This document shows, piece after piece, positions 1 through 5,930 of a stretch of DNA of 6,518 bases (within the stretch, counting starts at the first letter, position 1; the number at the start of each line of letters is the position of its first letter). The DNA comes from Bacteroidota bacterium (GTDB lineage: Bacteria > Bacteroidota > Bacteroidia > Chitinophagales > Chitinophagaceae). Below the pieces are notes generated by a model. That model was not told where the DNA came from. It made no database searches and worked only from the letters and a program-made list of their open reading frames with translations. The stretch is from positions 1 to 6,518 of the forward strand of contig JAKPBL010000619.1 in assembly GCA_029778965.1 (NCBI GenBank), in the 5' to 3' direction. The position numbers and the translations under genes are program-made.

Positions 1-1
1 G

Positions 2-1135
2 GTTTGCTATGCTGCCTTGCTGCTTCGCCCGAACGATGCAGCGCCGACCTTTGTAATGCTTTGTGAGGAAAAGCAATTGATTGCCGCCATGAAGAAATTC
101 CCGTATAAAGCGCCTGTAAACAGCCGCAGCATAAAACCGGGAACCTACAACGGCAGTACGACGAACGCCCTGTACAAACTGGTGTGGCAGCCGCTGGAGC
201 CTTATCTTACAGATGCCAAAACGATATACTTTTCACCCGACGGGTTACTGCACCGGTTGGCTTTTGCGGCTATACCGTACAAAAAGGAACAACTGCTCAG
301 TGATAAGTATGACCTTATTCAACTTATGTCCACCCGCCAGGTAGTGTTGCACGATACTTTTCCCCCTGCTCCGGTTTCTATAGCCATGTTCGGAGGCATC
401 AATTATAGTCACCAGTCCGCCATTGCCACTACACTGCCGGCTTCCGACCCGTCCGCGTATGCGTACCGCGAAAACAGGAGCGCCGGCCTGGATTCTTTTC
501 GCTATCTGCCCAATACCCTAACAGAAGTTACCGCCATAAAAGCCCGCGCCGAAGCTTCAAAAAAAAGCACGGTTGTTTTTACTGCAGATACCGCCATGGA
601 AGCGGTTTTCAGAAACCTCGCCGGCGAAAAGTCGCCCACCGTCATTCATTTGGCTACACATGGCTTTACCTTTTCCGATAGTACAGAACGAAGAGGCAAT
701 GCCGGTGCTTCGTTCAAGGCTTCCGACAACCCCCTGCTGCGCTGCGGACTGGTAATGGCGGGCGGCAACCGGGGTTGGAAAGGGGAAGCTGCAACAGACG
801 AAGACGACGGCATATTAACCGGGCTTGAAATCAGCGCGGTGCAGTTACCCCATACGCAGCTGGCTGTTTTGTCGGCCTGCGAAACCGGGCTGGGGCAAAT
901 CGAAGGCAGTGAAGGCGTGTTTGGCCTGCAAAGAGCCTTTAAGCTGGCGGGTGTGAACTATGTAATGGCCAGTCTTTGGCAGGTACCTGATAAAGAGACC
1001 TCCGAATTTATGGAAACCTTTTATTCCCGTTGGCTGGGCGGCGAAACCATACGGCAGGCCTTTTCCCATACACAACATACCATGCGCAAAAAATATGCGC
1101 CCTATTACTGGGCCGGCTTTACACTGGTGCAATAA
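2..1135 (+). CDS. CHAT-domain protease, C-terminal part (5' truncated by window edge)
   Basis: The reading frame is open to the left edge (whole codons from base 2) and ends at TAA 1133-1135, so this is the C-terminal 377 residues of a longer protein; the TTG at 17 is probably not the true start. CHAT domains are caspase/separase-like cysteine peptidases, and in Bacteroidota they usually sit behind TPR repeats; none are visible here, so a TPR N-terminus is inferred. Counting from base 2, the visible landmarks are YFSPDG near residue 76, the catalytic histidine in HLATHGF (His220, codon 659-661) and the catalytic cysteine in SACETGLG (Cys293, codon 878-880), followed by the usual ending with SLWQVPD and YYWAGFTL. 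Both dyad residues are present, so the domain looks active. Substrate and partners cannot be told from the window. The next gene starts 64 bases downstream. An eight-T run follows the stop codon without a convincing hairpin. Confidence 0.9.
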   Translation, partial: VCYAALLLRPNDAAPTFVMLCEEKQLIAAMKKFPYKAPVNSRSIKPGTYNGSTTNALYKLVWQPLEPYLTDAKTIYFSPDGLLHRLAFAAIPYKKEQLLSDKYDLIQLMSTRQVVLHDTFPPAPVSIAMFGGINYSHQSAIATTLPASDPSAYAYRENRSAGLDSFRYLPNTLTEVTAIKARAEASKKSTVVFTADTAMEAVFRNLAGEKSPTVIHLATHGFTFSDSTERRGNAGASFKASDNPLLRCGLVMAGGNRGWKGEAATDEDDGILTGLEISAVQLPHTQLAVLSACETGLGQIEGSEGVFGLQRAFKLAGVNYVMASLWQVPDKETSEFMETFYSRWLGGETIRQAFSHTQHTMRKKYAPYYWAGFTLVQ

Positions 1136-1199
1136 TTTTTTTTACCGGGGATGATGATAACCGGATGGGAGCGGCTATTAACAGCGGCAATACCGCTTG

Positions 1200-2021
1200 A
1201 TGCTTCAGTTTCCCAAATACGGCCCCCCGGCTGTCCGTGATCACTATGCGGACCTCCTCGCCACCTACCAGCGTGATAACGATGAAAACCGTCTTATAAC
1301 GGCCGATCAGCAGGAGAGCCTGCTGCAGCGCCTCGACGAAGAAATACACCTGGAACGTATTTACTTTTCTGTAAGCCTGGCAGAGAACAGGATCATACAT
1401 TGCAATGGGGTTTCGCGCTGGCTGGGATATGCCGACGCCGAATTTTCGCTGCGCGATTACCTGGAGATCATCCACCCGACACATGCTTCCCTGCAATGTT
1501 ATTACAGCGCTGCCCTGCTGGAGCTGTTGACACAAAATAAAGTCGCGCTGCAGTTCATGCGGCCTGTTTGCGCTTCCCTGATCGCGTTAAAGCATAAATC
1601 AGGCAGATATATCTATTGCAAAAGGGAATGTTCGCCCTTTCAATTGACGGAAGCGAATGAAATGACGGAATACCTCTGCCAGTTCTATATCACAAAATCA
1701 TTCCATAATGAGCCATATCACACCCGTTTATGTCCTATAAACGGCCAGGATGCGCAGCGCGATGCAAAGCTGGTTTCTCCTGTACAGAAAAAATTTGCTG
1801 AGTACACAGATTTTTCCATGCAGGAATTGAGAATACTGAAAAGATATGCGTACCAGAAAAACAGCACCAGTGAATTGATCGGAAAGGCTTTCAAAATAAA
1901 AAAATCAACCGTGGACACGTTTAATAAACGAATCCTGAAAAAAGCTGAGACCTTTTCCAAGCAGCGCTTTAATACCGCAAAAGAAGCAGCCTTATATTTT
2001 AAAAATGCAGGTCTTGTATAA
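1200..2021 (+). CDS. PAS-like sensor domain with LuxR/GerE-type helix-turn-helix regulator
   Basis: This is a predicted cytoplasmic transcription regulator of 273 residues. I chose ATG 1200; the adjacent TTG at 1197 is the only plausible earlier start, because an in-frame TAA lies at 1179-1181. Residues about 51-165 look like a PAS-type fold: a strand with FSVSLAENRIIHCNG, a WLGY segment, an IIHP turn, and a later strand around KSGRYIYCKRE. After a linker, residues about 205-273 resemble a divergent LuxR-type DNA-binding domain, with FSMQELRILK as the scaffold helix and a helix-turn-helix over about 222-249 (SELIGKAFKIKKSTVDTFNK). There is no receiver domain, signal peptide or membrane segment, so it probably senses a cytoplasmic cue; no ligand is suggested by the sequence. 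No Shine-Dalgarno site is evident, and a 5-bp hairpin at 1183-1197 abuts the start. The target genes are unknown. The regulator class is fairly secure; the PAS assignment is by pattern only. Confidence 0.75.
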   Translation: MLQFPKYGPPAVRDHYADLLATYQRDNDENRLITADQQESLLQRLDEEIHLERIYFSVSLAENRIIHCNGVSRWLGYADAEFSLRDYLEIIHPTHASLQCYYSAALLELLTQNKVALQFMRPVCASLIALKHKSGRYIYCKRECSPFQLTEANEMTEYLCQFYITKSFHNEPYHTRLCPINGQDAQRDAKLVSPVQKKFAEYTDFSMQELRILKRYAYQKNSTSELIGKAFKIKKSTVDTFNKRILKKAETFSKQRFNTAKEAALYFKNAGLV

Positions 2022-2195
2022 CAAAATGCCGGTGAACGTACCTACCCTGGTGACAACTATTAAAATTGACAGATACTAAATTCGCCCACAACCAATTCAG
2101 CAAAAAACAATCTGATGACCGCGTATTTTAAACCCGCCGCCGTACCTGGCAACTTTGTTACAAAGCTAAACCCTGACATCACACGATTAAACAAG

Positions 2196-3005
2196 ATGAG
2201 TGTGGTAGTCGTTCGACGCCTCTTCTTTCTTATTGCCGCTGTTTTTTTATGTGTGGCCGCCCATGGACAGACAAAGTCTGCAGCGCCGAAAAGCGATGCG
2301 CTTACGAACAAGGCTGTCATCGACCTGCATAAGGCCGGATTGGATGATGAAATCATTCTGACAAAGATCGCCCAGTCAAAATGCAGCTTCGATTTATCTA
2401 CAGATGCGTTGATCGACCTAAAGGCGAAAGGAGTATCGCCGGGAATTATAAAGGCGATGATGAATAAATCTGCTTCAGGAACAGGAGGAGGCTCGGTTGC
2501 CGCAGCGGCTTCGGCAAAGGAATCCAGATCAAGCGGTGCGGATGCTTCCGCACCGGAGTTGATGAATCATGTGTATGTTTTCCAGAAAGAGGGGAAGCCC
2601 TTTTTGCCATTGGAGAAGTCGATGGCCGGCAGACGTACCCGGAACCTGGGGTTCAAAGCTTTCGTATTGTTACAGGTGGAAGGCGCCAATTCTGCCGTCA
2701 GTCTGTCTGCCGATGATATTCAGTACTTCGTGATCAATACCGGGGGCGCCGCCCTGCCCGAAGCGGCACTGTACACACTTAAGTCCGCCAAGGGAAAGAG
2801 GGAGGTAGAAACAGGTTCTGTGGGAACGTTTGACGGTGTAAAAGGCAGTGAAAAGAACCAGGTAGCCGTTAACATCAGTAAGATGGACAATGGCGCTTTT
2901 AAGATAATGCCGACCAAGGCACTGGTAAAGGGAGAATACTTTTTTACGACCAAACCGGAAGCAGGCGCCTCCAGCATGGAAGTATATACGTTTGGAATAA
3001 AATAA
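2196..3005 (+). CDS. Secreted protein of unknown function: paired helical motifs plus C-terminal domain
   Basis: I do not recognise a named function. I chose ATG 2196 over the in-frame ATG 2115 because it places a typical Sec signal peptide at the N-terminus (MSVVVVRR, a hydrophobic core, then AAHGQ; cleavage near residue 25); the longer form would bury it. The protein has 269 residues. Residues about 37-89 hold two similar helical units, NKAVIDLHKAGLDDEIILTK and TDALIDLKAKGVSPGIIKAM, a motif common in secreted hypothetical proteins of Bacteroidota and other environmental bacteria. A Gly/Ala/Ser-rich linker (about 92-120) leads to a C-terminal domain (about 123-269) rich in beta propensity, with VYVFQKEGKP at its start and LVKGEYFFTT plus VYTFGIK near its end. 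This resembles a family of unknown-function domains that I know only by pattern. It is likely periplasmic or exported. The gap to the beta-barrel gene is 61 bases with no terminator, so the two are probably co-transcribed. The 174-base upstream gap has no clear promoter. Confidence 0.75.
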   Translation: MSVVVVRRLFFLIAAVFLCVAAHGQTKSAAPKSDALTNKAVIDLHKAGLDDEIILTKIAQSKCSFDLSTDALIDLKAKGVSPGIIKAMMNKSASGTGGGSVAAAASAKESRSSGADASAPELMNHVYVFQKEGKPFLPLEKSMAGRRTRNLGFKAFVLLQVEGANSAVSLSADDIQYFVINTGGAALPEAALYTLKSAKGKREVETGSVGTFDGVKGSEKNQVAVNISKMDNGAFKIMPTKALVKGEYFFTTKPEAGASSMEVYTFGIK

Positions 3006-3066
3006 CTGATCGCCACAACCTTGTTTGGCAGAACCCTGTTGTGAGGATTATCAAAAAAAGCCGATT

Positions 3067-3744
3067 ATGAATAAAACGATTATATGTTTGATCCTGTTGG
3101 TTACCGCGGTAAATGTATACGGGCAGAAAGAAAGGACACGTATTGCCCTGCGCGCAGGCGTGCATGTGCCATTGATCGATTATGTGAATCTGCCCGCCGA
3201 CTTTTCAAAGCCTGACGTTCAGGCAAGCGTTTACGGGGGATTTCAGGTTAACCTGCCTGTTGGCGAAAAGCTGTCAATAGCGCCGGAAGCTGTGCTGTGT
3301 TTTTACGAGGCACAATCCTATAGCACAAGCCTTCGGAGTATTCAGCATGACGGCATACTCCAGGCGCTGGTGCCTGTTTTATTTAGGTACAGGCTGGGTA
3401 AAGTGAGTGTTTTTGCCGGACCGCAGGCGCAATTCCTGCTTTCCGCAAAAGGGTCCTGGCTAAAAGAAACGCCCGACGATCCCGACTATTCACATTATCT
3501 TGAACAGGGTGCGAATATTACCAGCAAAAGCTATTCGGTATTTGGCATTTCTGGCGTTATAGGCGCCGAATGGGTTTTCAAATACCGCTTTGGTATTGAC
3601 GCCCGCTACCAGCTTGGGTTCTCTGATTTCAGAGGTAAAAACCCTGAAGGCGTACTGACAAAGTCTAGTGAAAAGATAAGGGCTGATGCTTTTCAGGCGG
3701 GCTTGTTTTTTCGTTTCGGGAAAAAGCCCCGGAAGGCGAATTGA
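3067..3744 (+). CDS. Outer-membrane beta-barrel protein (porin family, OMP_b-brl type)
   Basis: The product has 225 residues and a Sec signal peptide (MNKTIICLILLVTAVNVYGQ, cleavage about residue 19-20). I chose ATG 3067 because it starts exactly at this signal; an upstream in-frame TTG at 3025 would add a non-hydrophobic leader. The mature protein is built of alternating short beta strands separated by polar turns, for example ALRAGVHVPL, SVYGGFQVNLPVGEKLSIAP, ALVPVLFRYRLGKVSVFAG, FGISGVIGAEWVFKYRFGID, and a final strand QAGLFFRFGKK, which ends in aromatic and basic residues as usual for these barrels. The size suits a small barrel of about 8-10 strands. It matches the general porin-family outer-membrane protein group abundant in Bacteroidota, whose members rarely have assigned substrates. 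It follows the secreted protein gene at 61 bases and is ended by the strong terminator at 3790-3840. No specific transport role can be claimed. Confidence 0.85.
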   Translation: MNKTIICLILLVTAVNVYGQKERTRIALRAGVHVPLIDYVNLPADFSKPDVQASVYGGFQVNLPVGEKLSIAPEAVLCFYEAQSYSTSLRSIQHDGILQALVPVLFRYRLGKVSVFAGPQAQFLLSAKGSWLKETPDDPDYSHYLEQGANITSKSYSVFGISGVIGAEWVFKYRFGIDARYQLGFSDFRGKNPEGVLTKSSEKIRADAFQAGLFFRFGKKPRKAN

Positions 3745-3789
3745 TGGTCATCGGGCAAAAACGGATCAACCGGCAGTGCGCTTTCCGGT

Positions 3790-3840
3790 AAACAAATACA
3801 TTCGGGCTGGCTGACAACCAGTTCGAATGTATTTTTGTTT
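3790..3840 (+). terminator. Rho-independent terminator after the beta-barrel gene
   Basis: The left arm (3794-3810, ending ATTCGGGCTGG) pairs with the right arm (3818-3834, CCAGTTCGAATGTATTT) through about 17 base pairs, including two G-U pairs, across a 7-base loop. The pairing can continue outwards (AAACAAA with TTTGTTT) past a small bulge. A T-rich tract follows to about 3845. It lies 45 bases after the beta-barrel stop codon and fits termination of that transcript. Because the outer stem is A-rich on one side and T-rich on the other, it could work in both directions. Confidence 0.85.
3830..3837 (+). promoter_or_regulatory. Candidate Bacteroidota -7 box (TATTTTTG) before the thioredoxin gene
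   Basis: TATTTTTG is a perfect match to the TAnnTTTG -7 element of the Bacteroidota housekeeping sigma factor. It ends 25 bases before ATG 3863, which would leave a short leader. It overlaps the 3' arm of the terminator. No TTG -33 element is seen at the expected distance upstream, and the motif also arises by chance (for example inside coding sequence at 3083-3090), so confidence is low. Confidence 0.3.
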
Positions 3841-3862
3841 ATTTTAAATTGTACTGAATCTA

Positions 3863-4486
3863 ATGCAGCGCAAATACGGCTCGGGAGACAATCCTCGGAC
3901 AAATAAATTATGGACGTTTGCCAGGAAAAACGGCTTTTCCCTGCTGATGGGTGGTTTTATTGTGCTGATGCTGGTGAGCCCCGATGCAAAAGCATGGGTA
4001 TTGCAGAAATTGATGATTACCGGTGTTTTCAACGCGAAGATGGAAGAAAAAGCCACTGGCGTGGCGGATGCCTCTTTCATTGACTTTGACTTTGAAACCG
4101 ATAACGGAGACATTCAAAACACAAGCTCGTTAAGAGGCAAAGTGGTGTTTATCAATTTCTGGGCGTCGTGGTGCCCGCCCTGCAGGGCCGAATTTCCTTC
4201 CATAGAAGCGCTCTACTCCCGGTTTGGAAACGACTCCACTGTTTTCTTCTTAATGATCAACGAAGACGATAACCCTGCTGCGGCAAAAGCCTATCTGGAA
4301 AAAGAAGGGTTTTCGGTTCCGCTGTATAAGACCACGTACACTGTTCCGGGCAAAATCTACACGGGAACATTGCCTACCACGGTGGTGCTCGATAAGAGGG
4401 GTAAAGTGAGGTTTCGGCATGAAGGGTTTGCCAACTATGCGTCGGAGAAGTTTATAAGGCAGGTGGAAGAGCTGATACGGGAGTAG
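3863..4486 (+). CDS. Membrane-anchored TlpA/ResA-like thioredoxin-fold oxidoreductase
   Basis: The protein has 207 residues. A basic, polar N-terminus is followed by one hydrophobic segment at about 25-39 (FSLLMGGFIVLMLVS) that should anchor it in the inner membrane, with the thioredoxin domain in the periplasm. From about residue 92 the domain carries GKVVFINFWASWCPPC, with the redox cysteines Cys104 and Cys107, and the cis-proline loop TLPTT with Pro171. The WCPPC signature and the extra loop before the LPTT segment are typical of the TlpA/ResA/DsbE group, which reduces disulfides in exported proteins, including apocytochrome c heme-site cysteines. The start is ATG 3863; an in-frame TAA at 3845-3847 limits extension. 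The gene lies between a strong terminator and a candidate promoter for the next gene, so it may be transcribed alone. The fold and redox site are secure; the specific substrate is not. Confidence 0.92.
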   Translation: MQRKYGSGDNPRTNKLWTFARKNGFSLLMGGFIVLMLVSPDAKAWVLQKLMITGVFNAKMEEKATGVADASFIDFDFETDNGDIQNTSSLRGKVVFINFWASWCPPCRAEFPSIEALYSRFGNDSTVFFLMINEDDNPAAAKAYLEKEGFSVPLYKTTYTVPGKIYTGTLPTTVVLDKRGKVRFRHEGFANYASEKFIRQVEELIRE

Positions 4487-4527
4487 CGCTCTAATGCCGC
4501 CCAATGGAATGGCAATGAGAAATACGG

Positions 4528-4535
4528 TAAGTTTG
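4528..4535 (+). promoter_or_regulatory. Candidate Bacteroidota -7 box (TAAGTTTG) before the phosphoesterase gene
   Basis: TAAGTTTG matches TAnnTTTG exactly and ends 23 bases before ATG 4559, leaving a leader of about 15-20 bases that is A-rich, as is common in Bacteroidota. No TTG -33 element is visible 17-23 bases upstream. It would serve the phosphoesterase and probably the following peroxidase-like gene. Confidence 0.4.
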
Positions 4536-4558
4536 TAACAGCCAACAAACAATACAGT

Positions 4559-5905
4559 ATGACAGCACAACGACTTCTTATAATCGCGCTTATAGCAGTG
4601 GGTATCAGCAGTTGCGGAACCGGCAAAAAAGCGCAACGACAGGAAGTCTCCTTTGAAGAGGGGATTCACCGGATCAATCACCTGGTGGTTGTTTATATGG
4701 AAAACCACAGCTTCGACAACCTGTATGGTGAATTCAAAGGAGTTAACGGTATAAAAAACGCAAAAAAGGGAAATTTTGTGCAGGTGGACGAGGCAGGAAA
4801 GCCTTATACTTATTTGCCCGAGATTCCCCGAAACAATTCTTTTCCTGTCAACCTGCCCAATAAGCTATTTAACATCGACCAGTATGTGCCGTCCGATAAA
4901 AAAACGCCGGATGCCACGCACCGCTTTTTTCACAACCAGCTTCAGATCAACGGCGGGAAAATGGATAAGTTCGCGGCATACAACGACTCCAAAGGATTGG
5001 CGATGGGTTACTATACCACCAAGAAGCTGCCATTGTACCCAATGGCCGAAAAATACACGTTGTGCGATAACTTCTTCCAAAGCGTTTATGGCGGATCCTA
5101 TTTTAACCATGTGTATTTAATTGCTGCTGCAGTGCCGGTATGGCCAGATGCGCCCGAATCATTGGTCGCGAAATTGGACGATAATGGTAAAATGATAAAG
5201 GATGGAATCGTTACGCCCGATGGCTACGTAGTGAATCATGTTTTGTCCCGGAACAAACCCTATCCGCCAAAATCGGATACGTCCCAGTTTTTGCCCTCTC
5301 AAACGATGCCGACCATTGGCGACAAGCTGAGCGAAAAAGGGATATCCTGGTCTTGGTATTCGGAAGGATGGGACGATGCCGTGGCCGAACGGAAGAATAA
5401 TTTCGCCTATAACCATGAGCCCTTCCTCTATTTTGCCAACTACGAAGAAGGAACGGAAGGTAGAAAACACCTGAAGGACCAGAATGATTTTATAAAAGCT
5501 GCGAATGAAGGCACGCTTCCCAGCGTTTCTTTTGTAAAGCCTGGTGGCGGAAACGACGAACATCCCGGTAGCGCTGATGTATATTCTTCCGAGCAGTTGG
5601 CAGTGAAACTGATCAATGCCGTACTGGAAGGTCCCAATGCCAAAGATGCGCTGGTCATCCTGACCTACGACGAGTTCGGTGGTTTTTTTGATCATGTGCC
5701 GCCGCCTGTGATCGACCGCTGGGGCCCCGGGAGCCGTATTCCCGCAATTGTTATCGGGCCGTTCGCTAAAAAAGGCCACGTTGACCATACCCAATATGAA
5801 ACCGTCAGTATTCTTTCGTTTATAGAGCAGCGATGGGGAATAGCGCCATTGGCCGAGCGGGACAAAAATGCAAACCCGTTCAGAAACGCCCTGATATTTA
5901 AATAA
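4559..5905 (+). CDS. Lipoprotein phosphoesterase of the phospholipase C / acid phosphatase (AcpA) family
   Basis: This 448-residue protein belongs to the phosphoesterase family that includes bacterial phospholipase C and the acid phosphatase AcpA, which hydrolyse phosphate esters outside the cytoplasm. It begins with a lipoprotein signal (MTAQRLLI, hydrophobic core, lipobox ISSC with Cys19), so it should be lipid-anchored in the envelope. Family landmarks in order are VVVYMENHSFDN (metal-binding Glu48-Asn49), the GGSYFNH segment (Ser180 is the likely nucleophile by position, an inference), NDEHPGSADV, and TYDEFGGFFDHVPPP with Asp371-Glu372 as likely metal ligands and His379 nearby. The C-terminus with SILSFIEQRWG is also typical, so the gene looks complete and intact. 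Whether the substrate is a phospholipid, a phosphomonoester or another ester cannot be read from sequence. No acidic lipoprotein-export motif follows Cys19 (GTGKKAQRQ), which argues weakly against surface display. It is probably co-transcribed with the next gene, 25 bases downstream. Confidence 0.9.
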   Translation: MTAQRLLIIALIAVGISSCGTGKKAQRQEVSFEEGIHRINHLVVVYMENHSFDNLYGEFKGVNGIKNAKKGNFVQVDEAGKPYTYLPEIPRNNSFPVNLPNKLFNIDQYVPSDKKTPDATHRFFHNQLQINGGKMDKFAAYNDSKGLAMGYYTTKKLPLYPMAEKYTLCDNFFQSVYGGSYFNHVYLIAAAVPVWPDAPESLVAKLDDNGKMIKDGIVTPDGYVVNHVLSRNKPYPPKSDTSQFLPSQTMPTIGDKLSEKGISWSWYSEGWDDAVAERKNNFAYNHEPFLYFANYEEGTEGRKHLKDQNDFIKAANEGTLPSVSFVKPGGGNDEHPGSADVYSSEQLAVKLINAVLEGPNAKDALVILTYDEFGGFFDHVPPPVIDRWGPGSRIPAIVIGPFAKKGHVDHTQYETVSILSFIEQRWGIAPLAERDKNANPFRNALIFK

Positions 5906-5920
5906 CCATGGTTGACCAGT

Positions 5921-5925
5921 GGGAG
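5921..5925 (+). promoter_or_regulatory. Ribosome binding site deciding the start of the peroxidase-like gene
   Basis: GGGAG lies 5 bases before ATG 5931 and is the clearest Shine-Dalgarno-like site in the window. It supports ATG 5931 over the in-frame GTG at 5919; an in-frame TGA at 5913-5915 excludes any longer form. Confidence 0.45.
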
Positions 5926-5930
5926 CCGTT

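Noticed and set aside
1110..1143. Possible terminator after the CHAT gene, because of an eight-T run at 1136-1143
   Set aside because: The upstream sequence forms only a weak, long-loop stem (GCGCC with GGTGC), so a Rho-independent terminator is not supported.
1119..1535. A 138-codon open frame on the minus strand over the 5' part of the regulator gene
   Set aside because: It is a shadow of the regulator coding frame, with no domain and no supported start.
2153..2165. Small inverted repeat CTTTG-TTA-CAAAG before the secreted protein gene, with CAACTTTG near the -7 consensus
   Set aside because: A 5-bp A/T-rich stem is expected by chance, and the -7 match has a mismatch in the key first base and no -33 partner.
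2115..2195. Longer start at ATG 2115 for the secreted protein
   Set aside because: It would place 27 mostly polar residues before a textbook signal peptide that starts at ATG 2196.
2987..2994. TACGTTTG, a perfect -7-type match inside the 3' end of the secreted protein gene
   Set aside because: It encodes part of the conserved VYTFGIK ending, lacks a -33 element, and such 8-mers are expected once or twice per strand by chance in this length.
4250..4708. A 152-codon minus-strand frame spanning the thioredoxin-phosphoesterase gap
   Set aside because: It overlaps two well-supported plus-strand genes and its translation is cysteine- and basic-rich without any family pattern.
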